From: VMCP01 sp964527775 | Lineage (GTDB): Bacteria > Bacteroidota > Bacteroidia > NS11-12g > UBA955 | Assembly (NCBI GenBank): GCA_964527775.1 | Contig: CAZGQS010000013.1 | Location: 1 to 54,038 of the forward strand | Direction of reading: 5' to 3' | DNA: 54,038 bases | Part shown: positions 14,352 to 24,700 of the stretch, piece after piece | Layout of the letters: the number at the start of each line of letters is the position of its first letter | How positions within the stretch are numbered: position 1 is the stretch's first letter | Translations under genes and position numbers: made by a program | The notes under the pieces: model-generated | What the model was told of the DNA's origin: nothing | The model's input: the letters and a program-made list of their open reading frames with translations, nothing else | Database searches by the model: none

Positions 14352-16568
14352 ATGCTCAATATCCAAAAACACACTTTTGATTCAGGCGATGGCCGAATCG
14401 TAGAAATTGAGACCGGCCGTTTGGCCCGTCAAGCACACGGTAGTTGTGTGGTAAAAGTAGGCAAGATGATGATTCTTGCTACTGTTGTTAGTAATTATGA
14501 TGCCAAAGAAGGAATTGACTTTCTTCCTTTAAGTGTTGATTATCAAGAGAAATTTGCTGCTGTTGGTAGAATACCAGGTAGCTTCTTGCGTCGTGAAGCT
14601 CGTTTGTCAGACTATGAAGTATTGATTTCACGTTTGGTAGACCGTTGCTTGCGCCCTTTGTTTCCTGAAGATTATCACTCTGATACTCAGGTGAACTTGT
14701 TCCTTATCTCTTCCGATGAAGATATTATGCCTGATGCCTATGTAGGTTTGGCAGCTTCTACGGCTTTGATGTTAACTGATGCTCCTTTCAATGGGCCTAT
14801 TTCTGAGGTTCGTGTGGGAAGAATTGATGGTAAATTGGTTCTTAATCCTACTCGCAGTCAACTTGCAACTGCTGATTTAGATATTCTATTGGGTGGTACT
14901 GCAAAAGACCTAAACATGGTAGAAGGCGAAATGATGGAACTTTCTGAGGAAGAATTCTTGGAAGCTCTTAAGTTTGGACATGAAGCTATCAAAACACAGT
15001 GTGCTGCTCAATGGGCTTTCCTTGAACAGTTGGGTGGTAGAAAGCCTGTGCGTGAATACAATCACGAAGACAATGATGAGGAACTAAGAACTCGCGTCAT
15101 TGCAGAAACATCTGCAGCTATTCGTGAAGTTGCAGAAAGTGGAAGGCCTAAACATGAGCGTTCTGATGCTTTTAAAGCCATCATCAGCGAATACGTTAAG
15201 CAATTTGAAGGACACGAAAATGAATCAAGAATGGTTCGTTTGGCGAAAAAATACTTCCACGAAGCTGAGTACAACCAAATGCGCGCTATGATTTTGGAAA
15301 GTGGCAAGCGTTTGGATGGTCGTAGCACCACTCAAGTTCGTCCTATTGATACTACAGTAGATTATTTGCCTGCCGCACACGGTTCAGCCGTTTTCACTCG
15401 CGGTGAAACTCAGTCGTTGACCACGGTAACTTTAGGTGGAAAATTAGATGAGCAGTTGTTAGACGCACCATTATTGCACGGTCATAGCCGTTTGATGCTG
15501 CACTATAACTTCCCAGGTTTTTCAACAGGTGAAGTTCGCCCAAATCGTGGACCTGGACGTCGTGAGATTGGACATGGCAATTTGGCGTTGAGAGGTTTGA
15601 AGGCTATGTTGCCAGAAAACGTTCCTTATGTAATTAGAATTGTAAGTGATATTTTAGAGTCTAACGGTTCTTCAAGTATGGCTACCGTTTGTGCTGGTTC
15701 TATGGCTTTGATGGATGCAGGTATCCAATTGAAGAAACCCGTAAGTGGTATTGCTATGGGACTTATCACCGATGATAAAGGAAATTACCAAGTATTGACC
15801 GATATATTGGGTGATGAAGATCACTTGGGTGATATGGATTTCAAAGTAGTTGGAACCAAAGACGGTATCACTGCGTGTCAGATGGATATTAAAATCGACG
15901 GATTGAATTGGGAAATGGTTATTCAGGCGTTGAAACAAGCGCGTGAAGGACGTTTGCACATCTTGGGTGAAATGGAAAAAACCATCTCTACACCTGCTGA
16001 TGCAATGAAGCCACACACTCCTAGAATTGAAATGATCATCATTGATAAAGAATTCATTGGTGCAGTTATTGGGCCAGGTGGTAAAATCATCCAAGACATT
16101 CAAGCAAAAACAGGTACCACTATTTCTATTGAAGAAAAAGACGGTAAAGGTCATGTAGAGATTCTATCTAACGATGCTGAAAGTATGGATAAAGCTGTAG
16201 CCATAGTTAGAGGCATTGTTGCCATTCCTGAAGTTGGTGGTACTTACACTGGTAAAGTTAAAAACATCATGGAGTTTGGTGCTTTTGTAGAGTTTATGCC
16301 TGGTAAAGATGGTTTATTGCATATTTCTGAAATTTCTTGGGACAAAACTCCTTCAATGGAAGGTGTCTTCCAAGAAGGTGAGGTTGTTACTGTCAAATTG
16401 ATAGAGGTAGATCAGAAAACAGGTAAATTCCGCTTGAGCAAGCGTGCTTTGGAACCAAAACCAGAAGGTTATGTTGAACCAGCTCCTCGTCCTCCACGTG
16501 AAAACCGTGACGGCGGAAGAGACAGAGATAACCGTGACCGTGATCGCGGAAGAGGTCCAAGAAGATAA
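14352..16568 (+). CDS. pnp: Polyribonucleotide nucleotidyltransferase (PNPase)
   Basis: The trimeric 3'-5' phosphorolytic exoribonuclease degrades mRNA in the cytoplasm. The 738 residues contain two RNase PH domains (about 1-230 and 320-545; RGETQSLTTVTLG and FPGFSTGEVRPNRGPGRREIGHG split here as FSTGEVRPNRG and GRREIGHG). A KH domain (FIGAVIGPGGKIIQDIQ, near 565) and an S1 domain (YTGKVKNIMEFGAFVEFMPG, near 632) follow. The C-terminal tail is rich in Arg, Asp and Gly and may help RNA or enolase/RNase contacts. Full length for the family. Confidence 0.97.
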   Translation: MLNIQKHTFDSGDGRIVEIETGRLARQAHGSCVVKVGKMMILATVVSNYDAKEGIDFLPLSVDYQEKFAAVGRIPGSFLRREARLSDYEVLISRLVDRCLRPLFPEDYHSDTQVNLFLISSDEDIMPDAYVGLAASTALMLTDAPFNGPISEVRVGRIDGKLVLNPTRSQLATADLDILLGGTAKDLNMVEGEMMELSEEEFLEALKFGHEAIKTQCAAQWAFLEQLGGRKPVREYNHEDNDEELRTRVIAETSAAIREVAESGRPKHERSDAFKAIISEYVKQFEGHENESRMVRLAKKYFHEAEYNQMRAMILESGKRLDGRSTTQVRPIDTTVDYLPAAHGSAVFTRGETQSLTTVTLGGKLDEQLLDAPLLHGHSRLMLHYNFPGFSTGEVRPNRGPGRREIGHGNLALRGLKAMLPENVPYVIRIVSDILESNGSSSMATVCAGSMALMDAGIQLKKPVSGIAMGLITDDKGNYQVLTDILGDEDHLGDMDFKVVGTKDGITACQMDIKIDGLNWEMVIQALKQAREGRLHILGEMEKTISTPADAMKPHTPRIEMIIIDKEFIGAVIGPGGKIIQDIQAKTGTTISIEEKDGKGHVEILSNDAESMDKAVAIVRGIVAIPEVGGTYTGKVKNIMEFGAFVEFMPGKDGLLHISEISWDKTPSMEGVFQEGEVVTVKLIEVDQKTGKFRLSKRALEPKPEGYVEPAPRPPRENRDGGRDRDNRDRDRGRGPRR

Positions 16569-16596
16569 TTTTGAAATTATCAACTTAAAAACTTTA

Positions 16597-16624
16597 AAGC
16601 CGCCTCAAAAGGGCGGCTTTTTTT
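16597..16624 (+). terminator. Terminator after pnp, probably shared with the convergent GT87 gene
   Basis: AAAGCCGCC (16597-16605) pairs with GGCGGCTTT (16613-16621), followed by T to 16624. The stop of the convergent GT87 gene lies in the T-run, so the hairpin may serve both directions. Confidence 0.85.
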
Positions 16625-17798
16625 ATGATACATCTATTGAACTGTCGACTCTAGAATTGTTTACAAGGTATTGTATCATTCGCAGGTAAACCAAAATTAC
16701 CGGAAATACCTTCATTTGGGCCGTTTCTACGATCCAAAACCTTAGTTCTCTTGGATAGATGTCCGTAGGACCAAAAACGGTGAAAATTAACACCAAAACG
16801 AGCAAAAAAAGGTCAACTCGTGTTAGTTTATCAATGAGCAAAAAAAATGCAACCATTGAACCTATAGCAATGATGAAAGTGGCTGATTCGGCCATGTGGT
16901 TGAATATTACTACCCAAACACCCCAAGTAAGTCCGTAATAAACCATCAATTCTTTGCGATTACGTATGATTGCCGCCAAAACCAACTGAATGGATAAGGC
17001 CAATAAGAGGGTTAGGGATTTATTTGGAAGGTAATGAAACCAGCTTTGAATCCATCCTAAGACGGAGTATTTGACGAAGTATCCTCCATCGCTTTTCAAA
17101 AGAATGAACCATCTGAGGTATTGAGAAATCAGATAATCCCAAGAAACAAAAATAAGCGGGAGCGAGAAAAGAACTGTGAACTGTATGATTGTGCTTAAAG
17201 CAATTTTTAACCAATGGCGTTTTTGGAAAAGAAATAGGGAGAATAAGACGAGGCCAAAAATTTTAATGAAACCGGTTAAAAGGATGCAAAAAACGGCCGA
17301 ATGCCATTTTTCACGTTGGTAAAACACCAGAGTCCAGAGCATTAATCCCAACATTAACCCATTGCTTTGACTGTTGAGCATGGAGGTTGAAGACTCAACG
17401 GCGAAAAACACGAATAGCCAAAGCCATCTTTTCTTATAGACTGTGGTTAATTGAGTCAATGCCAAAAACGGAAGAATGACATTCAAGGCATTCCAAAGGA
17501 ATAAACCTAAAAAATCATTCCCAACAGCAAAAGGGGCAAATAATAGGGCAAAAGTGGGTGTGTATTTAAAAACATCGTATTGGACAGGACCGTAGGTTTC
17601 GAAGAGGGGTAATGAAAGCAATAAGTGATAAAATGAATTCTTAAATATCAGGAAGTTATTGAACAATGTTACCGGAAAAGGAATGTCAGGAACTCGACTC
17701 AATGGGGCATAAATGTTCTTAAGAGTAATTCCCAACGACAAAAGCAGTAACAACATAAGAGCCGTTTTAAACCGAGGGGCGAGATTATTACCTGACAT
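16623..17798 (-). CDS. Glycosyltransferase family 87 (DUF2029) membrane protein
   Basis: The 391-residue protein has about ten hydrophobic helices and the GT87 pattern: KYTPTFALLFAPFA after a short loop, then NSQSNGLMLGLMLW. GT87 enzymes are polyprenyl-phosphate-sugar-dependent GT-C transferases, best known as mannosyltransferases in actinobacteria; the sugar here is unknown. The open frame continues to 17903, but this extension crosses the terminator of the upstream OmpA gene and overlaps it. I therefore start at the ATG at 17798 (MSGNNLAPRFK), just before the first helix. Confidence 0.72.
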   Translation of the reverse strand: MSGNNLAPRFKTALMLLLLLSLGITLKNIYAPLSRVPDIPFPVTLFNNFLIFKNSFYHLLLSLPLFETYGPVQYDVFKYTPTFALLFAPFAVGNDFLGLFLWNALNVILPFLALTQLTTVYKKRWLWLFVFFAVESSTSMLNSQSNGLMLGLMLWTLVFYQREKWHSAVFCILLTGFIKIFGLVLFSLFLFQKRHWLKIALSTIIQFTVLFSLPLIFVSWDYLISQYLRWFILLKSDGGYFVKYSVLGWIQSWFHYLPNKSLTLLLALSIQLVLAAIIRNRKELMVYYGLTWGVWVVIFNHMAESATFIIAIGSMVAFFLLIDKLTRVDLFLLVLVLIFTVFGPTDIYPRELRFWIVETAQMKVFPVILVYLRMIQYLVNNSRVDSSIDVS

Positions 17799-17824
17799 GA
17801 ACACTAAATAGGGTGCTAAATTAC

Positions 17825-17859
17825 AAAAAAAGGCTGCCCCCCGTTGAGGAAGCAGCCTT
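17825..17859 (-). terminator. Terminator after the OmpA-family gene
   Basis: On the minus strand AAGGCTGC pairs with GCAGCCTT (17830-17859) and is followed by a T-run (complement of 17825-17830), 18 bp after the stop codon at 17878. It ends the adhesin-sprF-OmpA operon. Confidence 0.85.
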
Positions 17860-17877
17860 AATATTCGCATTAAATGA

Positions 17878-20800
17878 TTATCTAACGCGTTTTCCGTTTT
17901 CAAATTTCACCACAAAACAATCTTTGAAGGTTTTGGTGCGCAGGGCAGTTTTATACTGTTCCGCCTCTTCTTCGGTTTTGAATTGTCCAGCTGTGTATTT
18001 ATAATAAGGACCGTCTTGATATTCATATACATCTCTCAGTCCAAAAGCTTGTAATTTACCCATGCTCATTTTGGATGTAGACATGGCTACTTGAACACGA
18101 TAAACAACACCCTTGGTATTTTGACTGGTTGATTTTACACTGCTTACCGGTGCTGGCGCTGGTTCGTCAACTGCGACAGGAGCAGGGGCCGCTTTAGGAG
18201 GAGTTGATTTTCCAGATTTTGCCATTGGAGCCTTGTCACCTGGATAATTTTTGTAATTTGAAGGAGATTCATACTTATCTGGAATACCGTCTTCGTCAGA
18301 ATCTGTATCAATGTAATCGGGTTTACCGTCTTTATCTGTATCAACGGTACCTTCTACATTGTCAGGAATGCCGTCATTGTCTGAATCTGTATCAAGATAA
18401 TTGGGTTTCCCATCATAATCCACGTCTTTGGTACCTTCTTCGGCGTCAGTTAATCCGTCATTATCAGAATCATTATCTAAGAAATTTGGAGTACCGTCGT
18501 TATCAACGTCGCCTCTACCTTCAACGCTATCAGAAATACCATCGCCATCAGAATCTAAGTCTAAATAATTGGGTTTACCATCACCGTCGGCATCATTAAT
18601 ACCTTCAACTTTATCTGGTATACCATCATTATCAGAATCAGTGTCTACATAGTTTGGTTTACCGTCTTTATCAAAGTCCATACCCGTTTCAACAGCATCA
18701 GGAATACCATCGTTGTCAGAGTCTTTGTCAATAAAGTTGGGCAAGCCATCCATGTCGGTATCTTTTCTTCCTTCGGAAGCATCAGGAATTCCGTCATTGT
18801 CTGAATCTGGATCTAAATAATCAGGAATTCCATCATTATCTGCATCACCTACGTTCATGGTGCCTTGTTTAAGATCTTCTGGTCGGAAGCTCTTAGGAGA
18901 ATTCATGGCCATTTCATCTTCAGCAGAAACCGTACTTCCTGGTTTCTTACTAGTACCCGTTCTAGCCGTGGCTGTGGCTGTAGACACAGCTGAACCAGTT
19001 GTAGCTTTAGGAGCAGCAGCTTTAGCTAAAGTAGGAAGCGGTTTTGAACCCTTGGGAAGCTTCTTGCCACAAGGAATGATGCCTTTAATTAAATATTCCG
19101 TTCTACGATTGGCTTGGTGCTCGTTATCAGAGCATTCTACACCGTCGAAACAGCGATTCAATACTCTGCTCTCACCAAAACCTTTGTAACTTAATCTTTC
19201 AGCTTGAATGCCTCTATTTGCTAAATATAAATAAACCGATTTTGCTCTGTTTTCAGACAATTGAAGGTTGTATTCATTCGAACCACGTGAATCTGTGTGT
19301 GAACCCAATTCAACCATAAGGTTAGGATTGTCATTCAATACAATTACAACACGCTCTAATTCTTCCTTACTTTGTTGGGTTAATTCAAAGCTATTTAGCT
19401 CGTAATAGATGGGTTTCACATCAAAAATCACACCCAAATCTTCACCTACTCTGTAACGCTGTGCTTTAACCTTTACCACTCTCTGACCTTGGGCATTTAC
19501 ATCAAACTCAGTGGTTGATGAATATTTATAACCGCAGGGACGAGTAGTGACCTGAACTTTTGCTTCTTTTGGAAGATCTTTTCTGATGATCATTCCATCT
19601 GCATTGGTGCTATCATTGAAAGCGTTTGCATCATCTGAAAGGTTGTCGATAGCCACTTTTATGCGAGGCATTGGTTTACCCGTTTCATCGTCAACCACCA
19701 TAACAATGATTTCGTCATTGGTGGGTTGTTTTTCAGACTTATTATCTTGGAACCATTTGAAGTAATAAAGATTATCGTCAAACGATTTAGATTCACGATT
19801 AGAAGAAAGGGTTCCCCACATATCATTCATTTCTGGGGCGAAGTCATCCATGTTTGAATTGATGGGTTTACCCATGTTCAAAATCATGTTTGAATTTTTA
19901 TCTACGGTGAATACGTCCAATCCACCAAAGCCTAAATGTCCCTCAGAAGAGAAATAAAATTCGCCATTTTTTCCAAAACGAGGGAAGTTATCTCTCAACA
20001 TGGTATTGATTTGGGGACCCATGTTCACCACTTCGCCAATCAAAATACCTTGTTCTTTATTTGCAATGATGGGCGCTTCATAAAGGTCTGACTTGCCAAA
20101 TCCACCGGGCATGTCAGATACAAAAACCACTTTTTTACCATCGGGAGAAATCACCAAATCAGAAACCGAGTAATTGTCATTGTTCAATTGAAATGGGATT
20201 TCTATCCATTTGTTGGTTTTACGGTCTTTTTTTACAGCAAAAATTTGCAATACCTTTTCCCTGTTTTTATTGAGTTTAGGAGCGTTTCTAGTGATGTATA
20301 ACCATCCAGTTGCTGAATCAAAACAGCTCACTTGTTGGTGAACCCTTGATTTATTGAAGGTCTCTAATTGAGATCTTGAAATGGCGCTATCTAAAAACTT
20401 CGCAGAGTAAACATTGTAATAGCCTTGCTCATGGCTAGAAGAGAGAATCTTCCATAAGCCAGTATTTGACTTGTGCTTAGAATAGAATGCAAGGCCTTTT
20501 TTATTCGAAACTAAAGCAAATTCACCCTTGCCAGAATTTTGATCAAACGGCTTGAAGTAATAATTGGAAGCAAAATTAAATTCCGCCCAATAATCTTCGC
20601 GCTTGTCTTTATTCTGAAGATAAAAAGGATAAGTCAGCTCTTCAAATAGAGGAAGTCCGTTAAAAGTAGAATCCTTTAAAGTCAATAAAATACTGTCAGA
20701 CAAACCGTAAAGCTGCATATTACGAGCTGAAAGCGCGTAATAGAGTTTATCTGTTGCATTAACTTGAGTAGGATATCTTTCCAACAGTTCGTAATAGGCA

Positions 20801-21021
20801 TCGTAGGCCTTGTCAGGCATATTCATTTGTGCATATGAATATGCTAAAACGCGTTGATTGGTATAGTCTTTTTTCTTTGCTGAGGACTTAAACTCGTTTA
20901 AGCGTGCAATTTCTGAGAACTTATGCTGACTCAACAACTTAACCACTTTGGATTGAGACCAAAGTTGTGTTGCGAACAACATACTCAATGTCCAAACGCC
21001 AATTTTTATATTCAATTTCAT
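17878..21021 (-). CDS. PorE-like OmpA-family protein with TSP3 repeats and C-terminal SPOR domain
   Basis: The 1047-residue protein has a signal peptide ending near LWSQS (22). A TPR-like helical region follows (about 25-130), then a PD40/WD40-like propeller (about 150-430; ISPDGKKVVFVSD, LGFGGLDVF), a carboxypeptidase-regulatory-like domain (about 440-525) and an OmpA peptidoglycan-binding domain (about 527-645; HTDSRGSNEYNLQLSENRA). TPR, propeller, CRD and OmpA in this order is the PorE layout of the T9SS. Unusually the protein continues with an Ala/Thr linker, about eight TSP3 calcium-binding repeats (about 722-917, DSDNDGIPD type), a Pro/Ala linker and a SPOR-like domain (about 969-1047), a second peptidoglycan-binding module. 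It is the last gene of the adhesin-SprF operon and probably anchors the adhesin complex to the cell wall. Confidence 0.9.
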   Translation of the reverse strand: MKLNIKIGVWTLSMLFATQLWSQSKVVKLLSQHKFSEIARLNEFKSSAKKKDYTNQRVLAYSYAQMNMPDKAYDAYYELLERYPTQVNATDKLYYALSARNMQLYGLSDSILLTLKDSTFNGLPLFEELTYPFYLQNKDKREDYWAEFNFASNYYFKPFDQNSGKGEFALVSNKKGLAFYSKHKSNTGLWKILSSSHEQGYYNVYSAKFLDSAISRSQLETFNKSRVHQQVSCFDSATGWLYITRNAPKLNKNREKVLQIFAVKKDRKTNKWIEIPFQLNNDNYSVSDLVISPDGKKVVFVSDMPGGFGKSDLYEAPIIANKEQGILIGEVVNMGPQINTMLRDNFPRFGKNGEFYFSSEGHLGFGGLDVFTVDKNSNMILNMGKPINSNMDDFAPEMNDMWGTLSSNRESKSFDDNLYYFKWFQDNKSEKQPTNDEIIVMVVDDETGKPMPRIKVAIDNLSDDANAFNDSTNADGMIIRKDLPKEAKVQVTTRPCGYKYSSTTEFDVNAQGQRVVKVKAQRYRVGEDLGVIFDVKPIYYELNSFELTQQSKEELERVVIVLNDNPNLMVELGSHTDSRGSNEYNLQLSENRAKSVYLYLANRGIQAERLSYKGFGESRVLNRCFDGVECSDNEHQANRRTEYLIKGIIPCGKKLPKGSKPLPTLAKAAAPKATTGSAVSTATATARTGTSKKPGSTVSAEDEMAMNSPKSFRPEDLKQGTMNVGDADNDGIPDYLDPDSDNDGIPDASEGRKDTDMDGLPNFIDKDSDNDGIPDAVETGMDFDKDGKPNYVDTDSDNDGIPDKVEGINDADGDGKPNYLDLDSDGDGISDSVEGRGDVDNDGTPNFLDNDSDNDGLTDAEEGTKDVDYDGKPNYLDTDSDNDGIPDNVEGTVDTDKDGKPDYIDTDSDEDGIPDKYESPSNYKNYPGDKAPMAKSGKSTPPKAAPAPVAVDEPAPAPVSSVKSTSQNTKGVVYRVQVAMSTSKMSMGKLQAFGLRDVYEYQDGPYYKYTAGQFKTEEEAEQYKTALRTKTFKDCFVVKFENGKRVR
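18257..18857 (-). repeat. TSP3 repeat array in the OmpA-family gene
   Basis: This DNA encodes tandem DxDxDGxxD units (about eight double units of roughly 24 residues). At DNA level the units share phrases such as the reverse complement of TCAGAATCTGTATC. They resemble the array in the adhesin gene upstream. Confidence 0.8.
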
Positions 21022-21040
21022 GTTCGTTCTTCTTAAAAAA

Positions 21041-21724
21041 TTAGAAATATCGAGGAGCTCTTACACGGGCATTTGAGACATAAGGAATCATGAATTGCAA
21101 TCCAAACTCATGAGATCCATTTACATAATTATTCAATGGTGCCAAACGACTATCATACGAGTAGACCAATGTAAAATTAGGATTTACTTGAGCCATTGCC
21201 ATAATACCCATTTCGCCACCAGTTCTAAAGAATCCACCCAAAGAATAATTCTCTTTGTAAATGGCATGCACATTGATGTCAGCTTGAACTGGAACCCCTT
21301 GAATCACACGTACCTGAGTGGTAGGTTTAATCTTCAAATCTGTTCCCGCATCAATCACGTATCCAGCAGTCAGGTAATACTGTGTAACTGCAGCGTACTG
21401 AACATCCATATTTTTACGGTTGTCTGCTGAGATGAATAACATTCTAGGTGCTGAAACNNNNNNNNNNNNNNNNNNNNNNNNNNNNNNNNNNNNNNNNNNN
21501 NNNNNNNNNNNNNNNNNNNNNNNNNNNNNNNNNNNNNNNNNNNNNNNNNNNNNNNNNACCAAACTATTTGCTACCAGCGTTTGCTTAGAACCTGCATAAG
21601 CTGGATTCACTGCGAACGAGTTATAGTCGTAGTGTGAATACATCTGTTCTTGCTGAGCCGATGCTTGCGAAACCCAAGACAAAGCGGCGGTGAACAACAG
21701 TTTATAAATGATATTCTTGTTCAT
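21041..21724 (-). CDS. PorP/SprF family T9SS membrane protein (interrupted by assembly gap)
   Basis: PorP/SprF proteins are outer-membrane beta-barrels that pair with T9SS type B cargo and hold it at the cell surface. The N-terminus has a signal peptide (ending near ASAQQ) and the family hallmark YNSFAVNPAYAGS. The C-terminal part shows barrel strands (YYLTAGYVID, YSLGGFFRTGGEMG, SHEFGLQFMIPY). The 100 N at 21458-21557 replace the middle. Family members are usually around 300 residues, against about 194 readable codons here, so the gap probably hides 100 or more residues and its length and frame are unknown. It lies between the adhesin gene and the OmpA-family gene. Confidence 0.88.
   Translation of the reverse strand: MNKNIIYKLLFTAALSWVSQASAQQEQMYSHYDYNSFAVNPAYAGSKQTLVANSLXXXXXXXXXXXXXXXXXXXXXXXXXXXXXXXXXXVSAPRMLFISADNRKNMDVQYAAVTQYYLTAGYVIDAGTDLKIKPTTQVRVIQGVPVQADINVHAIYKENYSLGGFFRTGGEMGIMAMAQVNPNFTLVYSYDSRLAPLNNYVNGSHEFGLQFMIPYVSNARVRAPRYF
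21458..21557. other. Assembly gap (100 N) inside the sprF-like gene
   Basis: Exactly 100 N. 100 is not a multiple of three, so a continuous translation across it is fortuitous. Confidence 0.95.
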
Positions 21725-21759
21725 TTCTTGATTTTTAAAATTTAACTTAACTAATTTGA

Positions 21760-24700
21760 TTAACGTTTGATGTAGAAGTTACCCGTTTTTGGCTCTCTGT
21801 TTTGACCGTTGTATTTGAACACATAGAAATACACTCCTTCTGGCACGTCTTTACCCAATGAAGGAATACTACCTGAATAGGTGCCATCCCACTTGTTATT
21901 ATAACCTGTACCCGACTGATATACCACTTGTCCGTTTCGGTTGAAAATAATCAACTCAGCCTTATCAAAGACTTTTAAACCTTTGATGTAGAATTCATCG
22001 TTGTCACCGTCACCGTTGGGTGAGAAAGCTTCAGGAATAATCACTTCAGCATCGCGGTAATCAGGTATTCCATTGTTGTCAGAATCTTTTGTTCCTTCAA
22101 CAGAGTCTAACACTTCGTCGTTATCAGAATCTGTATCACGGAAGTCCATGATTCCGTCACCATCAGTATCAACTGGATTGTTTGGATCTGCACCCGCTTC
22201 GGTTTTGTCATCAATTCCGTCATCGTCAGAATCTAGATCGCGGTAATCTTCATCGCCATCTCCATCAGTATCTACAGGATTGTTGGGATCTGCACCTGCT
22301 TCTACTTCGTCAGGAATTGTGTCGCCGTCAGAATCTAGATCAATATAATCTTGATTTCCATCTGTATCAGTATCAACAGGATTGTTTGGATCTGATCCTG
22401 CTTCTTCGGTATCGGGGATTTTGTCTCCGTCAGAATCAAGGTCGCGATAGTTCTCAAGGTTATCTCCATCTGTGTCTACTGGGGATGCTGGATTTGATCC
22501 GGCCTCCACTTTATCTGGAATTAAATCATTATCAGAGTCAGTATCAATGTAATCTTTTTTACCGTCGTTGTCTGTATCGATAGGATTGTTTCCGTCTTTC
22601 GCTTCGTAAGAATCTAAGATGGTATCATCATCAGAATCGGTATCGCGGTAATTTGGTAGATTGTCAGAATCTGTATCAACGGTACCTTCAATGCTATCTG
22701 GAATGGTATCGTTATCAGAGTCAGTGTCGATGTAATCGGCTGCATTGTCTGAATCTGTATCTGCGGGTACTGCATCTCCAGCATCTCCAAATGTGGCAGA
22801 TCCATCGGCATTATCAATAATACCATCTCCGTCAGTGTCTGTTCCGTCTACAATACCGTCAACGTTTGCGTCGGTATAGGCTTGAAGGCTTTCAATCAAG
22901 TCAAATATATTATCATCATCTGAATCCAATTCACGTTGATTTCCAATGCCATCGCCATCGGTATCCACTGAAGCGAACAACAGATCAGAAGCGTTGTCTT
23001 TCAATCCATTTTGATCAGCATCTGCCAAACCAGCTTCGCGAACATCATTGATACCGTCATTATCAGAATCCAAATCTTTGTAATCAGGGCGAGTATCTGC
23101 GTCAGTATCAACTAAGGTTGCACCGTTGTTGTTTTCCAACTTATCGGCAAGTCCGTCGTTATCAGAATCTTCATCGAGGTAATCTTTGGTTCCGTCACCA
23201 TCAAAGTCACCGCCTTTTTCTACATAATCAGGAATACCATCGTTGTCAGAATCGCCAATTACCACAGTAACTTTAACGGTTTTCTTCACCAAGTTACCGC
23301 TCTTATCGGTCAGTGTTATATCAACGTTGTTATCACCTACATCCGCCAATCCAAACAAGGTTTTGCTGATGATGACTTGATCTGTAGCACAGTTATCCGA
23401 GATACTGATTACAACCATACCTTGAGTCAAAAGTGCATTGCCAGCTGTATCGATATAGATGGTTGCGTCTTGAGTGGTTAAAATAGGATTAACTTTATCA
23501 TTGACTGTTACAGAAATTTGGGCAGAGTCAATATTGCCGTTTAGATCTTCTGCATAGAACCAAATTTTGTGTAAACCTAAGTTAGAACAATCAATGGTTG
23601 AATCGCTCATCCATCTGCGTTTGAGCGAACAATTGTCTTTGGTACCACCGTCAACGTCTGTGATGGTAAGTTTTCCAGTTCCATTCGCGTCAAGATCTAC
23701 AACGGGTGATTTTAAGAATATTACAGGCGCAAGGGTGTCTAACACAAGTACTTTTCCTGTATCTTTCGAAATATTTCCATTGTTATCTGTAACCGTAATG
23801 ATGATTTGTACTTGTTTGCCTGCGCTATTACAGAAGAACTGATTGTTATCTATAGAAATGCTTGCAATTCCGCAATTATCTGTTGAATTCGCACCAGCTT
23901 GTCCACCTGTGATGTTAACCACACCCGCACTATTCAAATAAAGTGTATCAATAGATATTTTAGCGATAGGCGCTAAGGTATCAAACAAGGTCAATTCAAA
24001 ACTGTCTATTCTAGAGTTTCCGGACGGGTCTAACACCGAAACATAAACTTTATTCAATCCAACATGAGTACAATCAAATACTTCAGTTGAGTAAGAAGTA
24101 TCTGCGATGCTGCAATTGTCGCTTGCGAATAGAATTACGCTATCGCCTTCGATGGTATACTGTCCGTTTGCGTCAAGATAAGCGGTAAAATTGGGACGTA
24201 CTACAAGGGAATCTGGCTTAAAAGTATCCAACAGAAGCACTTTCACCGTATCTCTTGAAATATTTCCCGCAGCATCTTCAACAAACACAATAAGGTTAAA
24301 TAGTCCCGCTTCTTTACAATCAAAGGTGCTATCAGACAAATACGCTTTTGCTATGCCACAGTTGTCTGTTGCTCCTGCATAAACATCGGCAAGAGTTATA
24401 GTGTCAGCGCCATTGGTATCTAGGTATCGAGTGATAGAATCTTCAGTTATTAACTGATAAGGGAAGAAGGTATCTCGAACAATGATTTCTACATTTTTGG
24501 ATAGTGAATTGCCTGAAGCATCCTTTACGGTAACAGTGTAGATGTTACTTCCTAGGTTAGAACAATCAAAACTGGTTTTGACAATGGTGTCAACAATACC
24601 GCAATTATCATATGCGAACAACATGATTGAGTCCTTCGAAACAAATGCTTGTCCAAAAGAATCAAGGTACAAAATGGTATCTCTAACTCTCAAGGAATCA

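Noticed and set aside
17799..17903. Upstream extension of the GT87 gene
   Set aside because: It would translate through the terminator of the OmpA gene and overlap its 3' end.
18204..18599. Long plus-strand open frames opposite the TSP3 arrays (also 22182-22583)
   Set aside because: They are mirror frames of Asp-rich repeats, rich in Tyr, Arg, His, Gln and Leu, and track the repeat period; the minus-strand reading has clear domains.
22055..23258. Regularly spaced DNA repeats that could be mistaken for a CRISPR array
   Set aside because: Units are degenerate, in frame, encode DxDxDG motifs, and no cas gene is present.
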